60,927 bases of DNA from Flavobacterium reichenbachii (lineage in GTDB: Bacteria > Bacteroidota > Bacteroidia > Flavobacteriales > Flavobacteriaceae). The notes under the pieces were generated by a model. It did not search any database. It worked only from the letters and a program-made list of their open reading frames with translations, and was not told the DNA's origin. The stretch is from positions 140,643-201,569 of the forward strand of contig NZ_MUHF01000016.1 in NCBI RefSeq assembly GCF_002217435.1, written 5' to 3'. The translations under genes were made by a program, and so were the position numbers. Shown here piece by piece: positions 35,297 to 43,991 of this stretch (position 1 is the first letter of the stretch; each line of letters starts with the position of its first letter).

Positions 35297-36658
35297 TCAA
35301 CCAAAAAGAATACTGGCTACATCTTCAATTTTAGCAACAAGCTCAATCTTGATTCCGGTATTTTTTAAGGCAATTTTGTTGTACTTCGATACAAATATAC
35401 TGGTGAAACCTAATTTTTCGGCTTCCTGAATACGCTGATCCACACGATTTACCGGACGAATTTCGCCGGAAAGCCCCACTTCTCCTGCAAAACAAAATCC
35501 TTTTGTAACTGGAATATCTTCATTTGATGATAAAATGGCGGCCACAACAGCCAAATCAATTGCAGGATCATCAACAGAAATACCTCCCGTAACGTTTAAG
35601 AATACGTCTTTGGCACCTAAACGAAATCCGGCTCTTTTCTCTAAAACAGCCAAAATCATGTTTAGTCTTTTTGCATTATAACCAGTTGTACTTCTTTGCG
35701 GAGTTCCGTAAACTGCGGTACTTACAAGCGATTGAATTTCGATCATCAACGGGCGCATGCCTTCCATGGTTGTTGCAATTGCAGTTCCCGACATTTCTTC
35801 GTCTTTGTGCGAAATCAATATTTCTGATGGATTGCTGACTTCGCGTAAACCGCTTCCCAACATTTCATAAATTCCGAGTTCGGCGGTAGAGCCAAAACGG
35901 TTTTTTAAAGATCTCAAAATTCGGTAAACGTGGTTTCGGTCGCCTTCAAACTGAAGAACGGTATCGACCATGTGTTCCAGAATTTTTGGTCCCGCTATAT
36001 TTCCATCTTTGGTAATATGCCCAATCAAAATAACCGGAATATTGGTTTCTTTTGCAAATTTTATCAGTTCGGCAGTGGTTTCTCTAATTTGAGAAATACT
36101 TCCGGCTGTAGATTCGATATAATCTGTGTGCAAAGTCTGGATGGAATCTATAATTACAATTTCTGGCTGAATGGCTTCAATCTGCTTGAAAATATTCTGC
36201 GTTTTGGTTTCAGTCAGAATATAACAATTGTCGCTGTTTGGCGTGATTCTTTCGGCACGCATTTTAATCTGTTTCTGACTTTCTTCGCCAGAAACGTATA
36301 AAGTTTTATAAGGTAATTTTAAAGATATCTGAAGTAAAAGTGTACTTTTTCCGATTCCCGGTTCTCCTCCCAAAAGAGTTAGAGATCCAGGCACGATGCC
36401 CCCGCCCAAAACGCGATTTAGTTCGCCGTCGGTCGTGTCCATGCGTATTTCCAGAGCAGAATCGATTTCGTTAATTTTTAACGGTCTCGGCGCTTTGCTT
36501 GTAGAAGTGGGCTCACTTTTCCAAGCTGTTTTTTCCTGCTTCTGAATGATCTCTTCGGCAATAGTATTCCATTCTTTGCAGGCATTGCATTGTCCCTGCC
36601 ATTTGGCATATTGGGTACCGCAGCTTTGGCAAAAAAAGGAAGTTTTAACTTTTGACAT
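35297..36658 (-). CDS. radA: DNA repair protein RadA
   Basis: RecA-like motor that drives branch migration of recombination intermediates. The 453-residue protein has the N-terminal zinc finger (Cys 10, 13, 24 and 27), the Walker A motif GGEPGIGKST (~92-101), the RadA-specific KNRFG motif (RSLKNRFGS, ~253) and a C-terminal Lon-like domain (FLNVTGGISVDDPAID). Length is normal. It starts inside the upstream gene's stop (TAATG), so translation is coupled to the esterase-like gene. Confidence 0.97.
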   Translation of the reverse strand: MSKVKTSFFCQSCGTQYAKWQGQCNACKEWNTIAEEIIQKQEKTAWKSEPTSTSKAPRPLKINEIDSALEIRMDTTDGELNRVLGGGIVPGSLTLLGGEPGIGKSTLLLQISLKLPYKTLYVSGEESQKQIKMRAERITPNSDNCYILTETKTQNIFKQIEAIQPEIVIIDSIQTLHTDYIESTAGSISQIRETTAELIKFAKETNIPVILIGHITKDGNIAGPKILEHMVDTVLQFEGDRNHVYRILRSLKNRFGSTAELGIYEMLGSGLREVSNPSEILISHKDEEMSGTAIATTMEGMRPLMIEIQSLVSTAVYGTPQRSTTGYNAKRLNMILAVLEKRAGFRLGAKDVFLNVTGGISVDDPAIDLAVVAAILSSNEDIPVTKGFCFAGEVGLSGEIRPVNRVDQRIQEAEKLGFTSIFVSKYNKIALKNTGIKIELVAKIEDVASILFG

Positions 36659-37812
36659 TATTTAGTTTTTTTGGCAAGTGTATTCATTTCGTCAATCTTC
36701 TCATACATCATATCTTTATTCAAATCGCCAATTGGTTCCATTTGCGATGCATTTTGATATTTTTTTGAAGCATGTTTTGGATCACCCATTTTTTCGTACA
36801 TCAAACCTAATTCGTATTCGCCCAACATTGCTTTTGGATAATATGTATTTCCTATTTCGGCCATTCTTCCTAGTTCATCGTAAGCATTTCTTTTTAAAAT
36901 AACATTTTCAATTACTTTAAAATCACTCATTCTAACAGGAATCTGAACTCCCAGAATTTCTGACATTGCTAGGTATTTTTTCTCCAAATAATCTGCATAT
37001 CCAGTTTGAAGAACGGCAATTTTATCGTTGTATTCTGTAGAATTTATAGGTCTGTAAACTTCAAATATAGAATATAATGCACTCGGAATTGAATGTAAAA
37101 CTTCTGTATAGTGAGTCGTACCTTTAAATACATCATATTTATAACTTACTAACGGATTATTTGCGATTTTAATATTGCTGTCTAATTTTTCAATCGGTTC
37201 TTTAATCTTTTTGATGTCACCATCTGCAACTGAAAGATAGAAAGATAATGGTTTTTTGGTTTTTGCAAATTTTTCGGGAATACGAACTTCCATTTTTGGA
37301 GCAAGTTCCGGGCTAAGGCAAATATACGCGTTGAAAAGCGGTTCTTCTTTGTAAAGGTAAAAATTGATAAAACTTGCTGTTATATCATGACCTGCAATAA
37401 GTCTGAAAGGAGAAGTTCGGTATTTTTTTTCGATATAAGGAACAAGTTCTGCACCGATAAATTCAAAAAACTCAGCACCTTTTTCAAAAGGCAGTCCGGT
37501 GTTTTGGTCAATTGTGGTATCGTCATAACGTTCTCCGTCTTTATTTTGATGAATTCCAATAATAATCATTTCAGGAAGATCATCCCAATAGGTTCCGTAT
37601 GAAACTGCTCCAGAGAAGGCGTCAAAAAGGTAATCACCGTCTAATAAATAAAGTACAGGGTATTTTTTGTCTTTGTTTGCTTCATAAGATGCAGGAAGTC
37701 CGATTGTTATTCTGCGCTCTACACCGAGTTTTACAGATTTAATATTGTCGAAAGTTTTCTGTGCAAATGAAGAAATAGAAATTAAGAGAAACAGTAGGTA
37801 AACTTTTTTCAT
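36658..37812 (-). CDS. Esterase-fold protein with altered nucleophile position, TPR tail
   Basis: A 384-residue exported protein from the ATG at 37812, the start of the signal peptide MKKVYLLFLLISISSFAQ. Residues ~20-270 match the esterase D/Fes alpha/beta-hydrolase family (KYPVLYLLDGDYLFDAFSG, the SPFRLIAGH strand, YICLSPELAPKM). The nucleophile elbow reads AGHDITASF: aspartate stands where the family has serine. His in GTTHYTEVLHS may still be the third triad member. Residues ~320-384 contain a TPR-like pair. Either it is a non-catalytic relative, or a hydrolase with an Asp nucleophile. It overlaps radA by one base. Confidence 0.75.
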   Translation of the reverse strand: MKKVYLLFLLISISSFAQKTFDNIKSVKLGVERRITIGLPASYEANKDKKYPVLYLLDGDYLFDAFSGAVSYGTYWDDLPEMIIIGIHQNKDGERYDDTTIDQNTGLPFEKGAEFFEFIGAELVPYIEKKYRTSPFRLIAGHDITASFINFYLYKEEPLFNAYICLSPELAPKMEVRIPEKFAKTKKPLSFYLSVADGDIKKIKEPIEKLDSNIKIANNPLVSYKYDVFKGTTHYTEVLHSIPSALYSIFEVYRPINSTEYNDKIAVLQTGYADYLEKKYLAMSEILGVQIPVRMSDFKVIENVILKRNAYDELGRMAEIGNTYYPKAMLGEYELGLMYEKMGDPKHASKKYQNASQMEPIGDLNKDMMYEKIDEMNTLAKKTK

Positions 37813-37919
37813 GATTTGTGGCATTTCAGTGAATTAAAAAAGTATTTTAAAATAGGGAGCAATATAGTATTTTATTTGCTTTTTTGTTAGACTGGGATTT
37901 TAAAAAAGCAATGACGTTA

Positions 37920-37948
37920 TTTGCCTAAATCAGTTGTATTTAGGCAAA
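37920..37948. repeat. Inverted repeat downstream of panD
   Basis: TTTGCCTAAAT and ATTTAGGCAAA pair perfectly (11 bp, 7-base loop). The U-tract is poor in both directions. It might be a weak terminator of panCD or an operator for the leftward esterase-like operon. Confidence 0.65.
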
Positions 37949-38013
37949 AGAGGGATTCTTTGTTCAAAAATAATTTGACAAATAAGTAGGAAAAAGAGAA
38001 ATAAAAGGAAAAC

Positions 38014-38364
38014 TTAGGTTAGCGAGTTATCATTTTCATTAGGGAAAATAATCCAGGGTTTGAAGGTTTTGGCTTCTTCAAATTCCAGTGTTGCATAAGA
38101 AATGATAATAATAATATCATCCTTTTGAACTTTCCTTGCTGCAGGTCCGTTCAGTGTAATTTCGCCTGAATTTTTTTCACCTTTAATAGCGTAAGTTTCA
38201 AAACGTTCGCCATTATTAATGTTTACAATAGATACTTTTTCACCTTCAATAATATTTGAAGCTTCCAGTAAAGTTTCATCAATAGTAATACTGCCAATGT
38301 AATTTAAATCGGCACCTGTTACTTTAACACGATGAATTTTAGATTTTATAACTTGAATTTGCAT
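38014..38364 (-). CDS. panD: Aspartate 1-decarboxylase precursor
   Basis: Makes beta-alanine from aspartate for pantothenate and CoA synthesis. The 116-residue pro-enzyme has the self-cleavage site Gly-Ser in LNYIGSITID (residues ~20-29), where Ser becomes the pyruvoyl cofactor, and the Lys in KSKIHRVKVTG. Family length is 115-130. It follows panC with a 14-bp gap; the two enzymes supply and use the same beta-alanine. Confidence 0.97.
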   Translation of the reverse strand: MQIQVIKSKIHRVKVTGADLNYIGSITIDETLLEASNIIEGEKVSIVNINNGERFETYAIKGEKNSGEITLNGPAARKVQKDDIIIIISYATLEFEEAKTFKPWIIFPNENDNSLT

Positions 38365-38378
38365 GCTGCAAAGGTAAA

Positions 38379-39257
38379 TTAATTTAATGAAATGGTGTCA
38401 ATCAGTCTTATAGAATTAACAAATACTGCTATAAACGCACGGTATTTTTTGTCTTTACTTTTATGATCGATAGATAATAATGTGGATTCGTCAGCAATAA
38501 CAAAATATTCAAGTTCAAATCGTTCGTTATCCTTAAACGCATTTTCTACAAAATCTATAGTTTCTTGCGGACTGCTGTTTTGAAATATTTCTTTTGCTTC
38601 GGTCAAAACTTTATAGATTATTGCGGCTTCTTTTCGTTCTTCTGCAGTTAGTCTTTCGTTGCGGGAACTCATTGCCAAAAGATTTTCTTCTCTAAAAATT
38701 GGACAACCCATAACGTTTACCGGAATGTTATTTTTTTCTACAAGTTTTTTTACAATTTGCAACTGCTGAAAATCTTTTTCTCCAAAATAAGCATTTGTGG
38801 GAGTTACAATTTCAAACAAGCGTTTTACTATAGTTCCAACACCATTAAAATGACCTGGTCTGAATTTTCCTTCCATTTGATTTTCCAATCCATCAAAGTC
38901 AAAATTTTGCGAAACAGTATTTCCTTCGTAAATATCTTCGACAGAAGGTGCATATAAAATGATTTTATCACTTAATGTACGCATTTTCTTAACATCTTCT
39001 TCGAGTGTTCTCGGGTATTTTGCTAAATCTTCTGAGTTGTTAAATTGTGTAGGATTTACGAAAATACTCACAACAGTGTCGTCGTTTTCTTTTAGCGATC
39101 GTTGCATTAAAGCAAGATGGCCTTGGTGTAAAGCGCCCATAGTTGGTACAAATCCGATAGTGGAATTTGCAGTTTTGATAGTTTTCAAATATGCTATCAA
39201 AGCCACTTTACCGTAGAAAATATGCATGGGAGTATTATTAAAATTTAGTGCAAACAT
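38379..39257 (-). CDS. panC: Pantothenate synthetase
   Basis: Joins pantoate and beta-alanine using ATP. The protein is 292 residues from the first ATG, or 282 from the ATG at 39227 (MHIFYGK), which is closer to the family's usual length. The HIGH-like motif is GALHQGHLAL, with VPTMG just before, and the KMSKS-like motif is MSSRNERL. FGEKDFQQL and FVNPTQF are also present. It forms an operon with panD and diverges from the starch-synthase homologue. Confidence 0.97.
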   Translation of the reverse strand: MFALNFNNTPMHIFYGKVALIAYLKTIKTANSTIGFVPTMGALHQGHLALMQRSLKENDDTVVSIFVNPTQFNNSEDLAKYPRTLEEDVKKMRTLSDKIILYAPSVEDIYEGNTVSQNFDFDGLENQMEGKFRPGHFNGVGTIVKRLFEIVTPTNAYFGEKDFQQLQIVKKLVEKNNIPVNVMGCPIFREENLLAMSSRNERLTAEERKEAAIIYKVLTEAKEIFQNSSPQETIDFVENAFKDNERFELEYFVIADESTLLSIDHKSKDKKYRAFIAVFVNSIRLIDTISLN

Positions 39258-39335
39258 AATATATTAGTTATAAACTGCATAAAATTTTGTAATTTTGCGA
39301 CGTTTTTATTACCAAAAATTAAGTAAAATACTATT

Positions 39336-40142
39336 ATGAAAGATAAGAGGATATTATACGTATCATCTGAAGTCGTGCCTTATTTGGCTGAAAATGAGGT
39401 TTCTTTAATGTCTTATGACGTTCCAAAAATGATTAACGATCAAGGAGGTCAGATAAGAATTTTCATGCCAAGATATGGAAATATAAACGAAAGAAGACAC
39501 CAATTGCATGAAGTGATTAGACTTTCTGGAATGAATTTGGTAGTGAATGATTTAGATATGCCGTTGATTATCAAGGTAGCTTCAATTCCGAAAGAAAGAA
39601 TTCAAGTTTATTTTATTGATAATGATGAGTATTTTAAACGTAAAGCAACTTTTGCTGACGAAGAAGGAGTTTTGTATCCTGATAACGATGAGCGCGCCAT
39701 ATTTTTTGCAAAAGGAGTTGTTGAAACGGTAAAAAAATTAAATTGGGTTCCGGATATCATTCACGTTCACGGATGGCTGGCTGCAATGCTTCCAATTTAC
39801 ATGAAACATTACTATAAAAACGAAGCTTTATTTTCTGAAACTAAAATTGTAACCTCTGTTTACGGTCAGTCTTTTGATGAAAATTTAGATTTGGAAATGA
39901 TCAATAAAGTAAAATTTGATGGTGTTCCGCACGAATCAGTTGCTGATTTAGAAATACCAAATTACGAGAATATATTAAAAGCCAGCATTTTACATTCAGA
40001 TGCTGTCATTATCGCTTCAGAAAACGTTTCTCCAAGTTTAACAAAATTTATAGAATCTTCAGGAAAACCTTTTTTACCTTTCGCCACGAAAGATGCATTC
40101 GCTGAGGCGTATACAAATTTCTATAAAACGATGGGTCTTTAA
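39336..40142 (+). CDS. Truncated starch/glycogen synthase homologue (GT5 N-terminal domain only)
   Basis: A 268-residue protein that covers only the N-terminal Rossmann half of GT5 glycogen synthases: MKDKRILYVSSEVVPYLAEN at the start, IRIFMPRYGNINER, VYFIDNDEYF, and PDIIHVHGWLAAMLPIYM. The C-terminal GT1 domain that holds most nucleotide-sugar contacts is absent, and the usual KTGGLGDV loop reads LAENEVSLMSYDV here, so glycogen synthesis is unlikely. A TAATTTTG at 39290 may be its -7 element. It leads an apparent operon with DUF4270 and glmS. Confidence 0.82.
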   Translation: MKDKRILYVSSEVVPYLAENEVSLMSYDVPKMINDQGGQIRIFMPRYGNINERRHQLHEVIRLSGMNLVVNDLDMPLIIKVASIPKERIQVYFIDNDEYFKRKATFADEEGVLYPDNDERAIFFAKGVVETVKKLNWVPDIIHVHGWLAAMLPIYMKHYYKNEALFSETKIVTSVYGQSFDENLDLEMINKVKFDGVPHESVADLEIPNYENILKASILHSDAVIIASENVSPSLTKFIESSGKPFLPFATKDAFAEAYTNFYKTMGL

Positions 40143-40162
40143 ATTTAACATTATTATTAAAC

Positions 40163-41767
40163 ATGTACAATACTTCTTTTATTAAGAAAATTCTTTTAGC
40201 TTTAACTGTTGTCCTTTTATATTCTTGTGATAAAGATTTTAATGCAATTGGTGATGATTTGATCGGTGACGATCACTTTGGACTTCAATCTGAAAAATAT
40301 GATGTTTTAGCTTATAACCAAGAAGTAACTCCAATTCAGTCCAATGCATTGACAAATAATGCGCTGGGTATTTATGATAATCCGGTTTTTGGTACAACTA
40401 CGGCAAATTTTGCTACACAGTTAACTCTTGCAGAATATTCGCCTACAATTGGAGAATCTCCAGAAGTAGAGAGTGTTGTTTTAAGTATACCTTATTTCTA
40501 TCATTCAGTTAGTGTAGATGCTTTAACAGGAAGTACAACCTATGCATTAGATTCTATTTTTGACCCCTCTGTTGGTAAAGTTGGTAAACTTAAATTGAGT
40601 GTTTATGAATCTGGCATGCAGATGCGCAGTTCTTATTTTAATAATAATTCGCAGCAGGCTCAATTGTATTACACAGATGAAAACGCTGCTTTTGATGCTG
40701 TTAAAGTAGGAGCGCCTTTAAATGACACACTAGTTGATAAACAGAATAAATTGTTCCTTTTTGATAACAGCGAAATCGTTACTAAAACAAAAGATGCTAA
40801 TGGTGTTGAGACGACTACAAGAACGGCTCCAGAAATGCATTTAAATTTAAATAGGCAACTTTTTGAAGATAAAATTTTAAAAGCTCCTACTTCAAAACTT
40901 TCCTCTGCAGATGTTTTTCAGGAATATTTTAGAGGTTTGTATTTTAAAGTAGAAAGGGCAGATGGACATCCTGCTAATATGGCAATAATGAATTTTGCTG
41001 CAGGTAAAATCACTATTAAATACAAAGCCAAAACAGCCGTAACCACAGATGGAGAAACAAAAGAAAGAAAGACATTGGTTCTTAATTTTACAGGTGGTAC
41101 AGGTGCTGTAAGCACAGCAAATTTTCTTGAAGATGTAAAGCAAGCTACTTATGATGCTGCAATTAAATCGCCAAATGCAACCGAAGGAGATGAAAAACTT
41201 TATCTAAAAGGAGGGCAAGGTTCATTGGCTATTATAAGCCTTGATAATTTTGTTTCTAAACTAGATGAAATTAGAGCTAATAAATGGCTTGTAAATGAAG
41301 CTAATTTGACTTTTCATATTGATGCCGCGTCGATGGCTGGTGCAAAAGAACCCAAAAGAGTTTATCTGTACGATTTGACAAACAATGTTCCTCTTACGGA
41401 TTATAATGATGGAACGACCAGCAGTATTTCAAATGATCCAAAAGATGTAAAATACATTTTTGGGGGAATTATTGCTCTTGACAACAATAAAAGAGGTACT
41501 ACTTATAAAATTAGGATAACGAATCATATTCGTAATCTTATAAAAGATAAAACAGCCCAAAATGTAAAATTAGGGTTAGTTGTTTCAGAAAGCGTAAGTA
41601 TTGTAGCTTCAAATGCATTAAAGCTAAAAAATACTAATATTTCAGAAGCACCGAGAGCTTCAGTTATGAATCCACTGGGTACAATATTATATGGATCAAA
41701 AGCTTCGGCTAATGTTCCGGAAGATAAAAGGCTGCGACTTGAGGTTTACTACACGAAACCAAATTAA
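40163..41767 (+). CDS. DUF4270 lipoprotein
   Basis: A 534-residue surface or outer-membrane lipoprotein: signal ending VVLLYSC (Cys ~22), then the DUF4270 opening DKDFNAIGDDLIGDDHFGL. The body is beta-rich, repeating strand-turn patterns to the end, and the last residues RLRLEVYYTKPN fit the family. DUF4270 proteins occur only in Bacteroidota and have no assigned function. It lies 20 bp after the synthase homologue and 9 bp before glmS; this gene order is common in flavobacteria. Confidence 0.9.
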   Translation: MYNTSFIKKILLALTVVLLYSCDKDFNAIGDDLIGDDHFGLQSEKYDVLAYNQEVTPIQSNALTNNALGIYDNPVFGTTTANFATQLTLAEYSPTIGESPEVESVVLSIPYFYHSVSVDALTGSTTYALDSIFDPSVGKVGKLKLSVYESGMQMRSSYFNNNSQQAQLYYTDENAAFDAVKVGAPLNDTLVDKQNKLFLFDNSEIVTKTKDANGVETTTRTAPEMHLNLNRQLFEDKILKAPTSKLSSADVFQEYFRGLYFKVERADGHPANMAIMNFAAGKITIKYKAKTAVTTDGETKERKTLVLNFTGGTGAVSTANFLEDVKQATYDAAIKSPNATEGDEKLYLKGGQGSLAIISLDNFVSKLDEIRANKWLVNEANLTFHIDAASMAGAKEPKRVYLYDLTNNVPLTDYNDGTTSSISNDPKDVKYIFGGIIALDNNKRGTTYKIRITNHIRNLIKDKTAQNVKLGLVVSESVSIVASNALKLKNTNISEAPRASVMNPLGTILYGSKASANVPEDKRLRLEVYYTKPN

Positions 41768-41776
41768 TTAATATAT

Positions 41777-43627
41777 ATGTGTGGAATTGTTGGATATATC
41801 GGTCATAGAGAGGCGTATCCTATTGTTATCAAAGGATTAAAGCGACTCGAATACAGAGGGTATGATAGTGCTGGTGTAATGTTGTATGATGACCAGGATG
41901 GTATTAAACTTTGTAAAACAAAAGGTAAAGTTTCCGATCTTGAAGCGAAAGCAAAAGAGGATTTTACAATAAACGGAACGATTGGAATTGGGCATACACG
42001 CTGGGCAACGCATGGTGTTCCTAATGATGTAAACTCTCATCCTCATGTTTCTAATTCTGGAGAATTAGTAATTATTCATAACGGAATTATTGAGAATTAC
42101 GCTCCGCTTAAAGAAGAATTAATAAAAAGAGGATATACTTTTAAATCTGATACTGATACCGAAGTTTTAGTAAACTTAATTGAAGAAGTTCAGAAAAAAG
42201 AAGGTATAAAACTTGGAAAAGCAGTTCAAGTTGCTTTAAATCAAGTAGTAGGAGCGTATGCGATTGCGGTTTTTGATAAAAAGAATCCAAACGAAATTGT
42301 GGCTGCGAGATTAGGAAGTCCGTTGGCGATTGGAGTTGGAGAAGGAGAGTTTTTTATCGCTTCTGATGCTTCGCCTTTTATAGAATATACTTCAAATGCG
42401 ATTTATCTTGAAGATGGCGAAATGGCAAATATCAGACTGCATAAGCCTCTTAAAGTTAGAAAAATAAAAGATGACTCATTAGTTGATCCTTATATTCAAG
42501 AACTTCAGATGAATTTGGAGCAGATTGAAAAAGGCGGTTACGACCATTTCATGCTAAAAGAAATCTACGAACAGCCAAGTGTAATCAAAGATACTTACAG
42601 AGGAAGACTTCATGCAAATGAAGGTATCGTTCAGATGGCGGGTGTTGAAGATAATCTTGAAAAATTCTTAAACGCTAAGCGAATTTTAGTTGTTGCCTGC
42701 GGTACTTCATGGCATGCCGGCTTAGTTGCGGAGTATATTTTTGAAGAATTTACCCGTATTCCGGTTGAAGTAGAATATGCTTCTGAATTTAGATACAGAA
42801 ACCCAATCATAAATAAAGATGACATTGTAATTGCAATTTCTCAATCTGGAGAAACAGCAGATACTATGGCAGCTATTAAATTAGCAAAAGAAAATGGTGC
42901 TTTCGTATTTGGAGTTTGTAATGTTGTAGGTTCGTCTATTTCAAGAGAAAGCCATGCAGGTGCATACACACACGCTGGGCCGGAAATTGGAGTAGCTTCT
43001 ACAAAAGCTTTTACAACTCAAATTACAGTTTTAACCATGATCGCATTGCGATTAGGAAAAGCAAAAGGAACCTTATCAAATTCTGATTTTCATGCTTATT
43101 TGCAAGAATTAGAATTGATTCCTGAAAAAGTTGCTGAAGCATTAGAAACAAATGATCGTGCAAAAGAAATTGCTGCAGCTTTTAAAGATGCGCCAAACTG
43201 TCTTTATTTAGGCCGTGGATACAATTTCCCGGTTGCACTTGAAGGAGCTTTAAAGCTTAAAGAAATTTCATATATTCATGCTGAAGGTTATCCTGCAGCC
43301 GAAATGAAACATGGTCCAATTGCTTTAATCGACGAGCATATGCCTGTTATAGTAATTGCGCCTAAACAAGGTCATTATGATAAAATTGTAAGTAACATTC
43401 AAGAAATAAAATCTAGAAGCGGTAAAATTATCGCAGTTGTTACAAAAGGAGATACACAAGTTCGTGAATTGGCAGATTATGTAATCGAAATTCCTGAAAC
43501 TTCAGATGCTTTATCACCGCTTATTACGACAATTCCGTTGCAACTGCTTTCTTACTATATTGCAGTTATGAGAGGTTGTAATGTTGACCAGCCGCGTAAT
43601 TTGGCGAAGTCTGTTACTGTGGAGTAA
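41777..43627 (+). CDS. glmS: Glucosamine-fructose-6-phosphate aminotransferase
   Basis: Makes glucosamine-6-phosphate from fructose-6-phosphate and glutamine, the entry step to peptidoglycan and LPS amino sugars. In the 616-residue protein the N-terminal Ntn glutaminase has Cys2 after Met (MCGIVGYIGHREAYP) and the HTRWATHG loop; two SIS isomerase domains follow (ISQSGETADTMAA near 355 and LGRGYNFPVALEGALKLKEI near 480). It ends DQPRNLAKSVTVE, the canonical terminus. I saw no glmS ribozyme in the short 9-bp space upstream. Confidence 0.98.
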   Translation: MCGIVGYIGHREAYPIVIKGLKRLEYRGYDSAGVMLYDDQDGIKLCKTKGKVSDLEAKAKEDFTINGTIGIGHTRWATHGVPNDVNSHPHVSNSGELVIIHNGIIENYAPLKEELIKRGYTFKSDTDTEVLVNLIEEVQKKEGIKLGKAVQVALNQVVGAYAIAVFDKKNPNEIVAARLGSPLAIGVGEGEFFIASDASPFIEYTSNAIYLEDGEMANIRLHKPLKVRKIKDDSLVDPYIQELQMNLEQIEKGGYDHFMLKEIYEQPSVIKDTYRGRLHANEGIVQMAGVEDNLEKFLNAKRILVVACGTSWHAGLVAEYIFEEFTRIPVEVEYASEFRYRNPIINKDDIVIAISQSGETADTMAAIKLAKENGAFVFGVCNVVGSSISRESHAGAYTHAGPEIGVASTKAFTTQITVLTMIALRLGKAKGTLSNSDFHAYLQELELIPEKVAEALETNDRAKEIAAAFKDAPNCLYLGRGYNFPVALEGALKLKEISYIHAEGYPAAEMKHGPIALIDEHMPVIVIAPKQGHYDKIVSNIQEIKSRSGKIIAVVTKGDTQVRELADYVIEIPETSDALSPLITTIPLQLLSYYIAVMRGCNVDQPRNLAKSVTVE

Positions 43628-43652
43628 AGTTTTAAAATATATTAGAATTTTT

Positions 43653-43687
43653 AAAAAGCGAGATATTTTATATCTCGCTTTTTTTAT
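43653..43687 (+). terminator. glmS terminator
   Basis: AAAAAGCGAGATA / TATCTCGCTTTTT stem with seven or more T. Confidence 0.93.
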
Positions 43688-43991
43688 TGCCTGATTTTTT
43701 GTTACATGTTAAAAACAAAGATTTTTAGCTGGATTTTTTTTATTATCAAATTATTTTTACAAACTGGTAATTTTTATTAAATGTTTAAAAATATTCTTAA
43801 AAATTATATGTATGCATAGTATTTTATTCGTTAGTAGCTTTAAATTTGATTTTATTCAAATAAAAGTAGTTGTAGAATAGTTAATTTTTTATTATTATTA
43901 ATAGTAAATATTAAATTATTTTAACGTTTTTTTATTAATATCAAAAATATTTGTATTTTGGCTATATAAACTAACTAAAAAACAAATCCAA
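43688..43991. promoter_or_regulatory. AT-rich upstream region of the TonB receptor
   Basis: About 300 bp of very AT-rich sequence, with no gene. A TATTTTGG word (about 43955) followed by TATATAAAC is the likely promoter area for the receptor gene; exact -33/-7 elements cannot be fixed. Confidence 0.45.

Noticed and set aside
41768..41776. glmS ribozyme
   Set aside because: Only 9 bp separate glmS from the upstream gene, leaving no room for the ribozyme.
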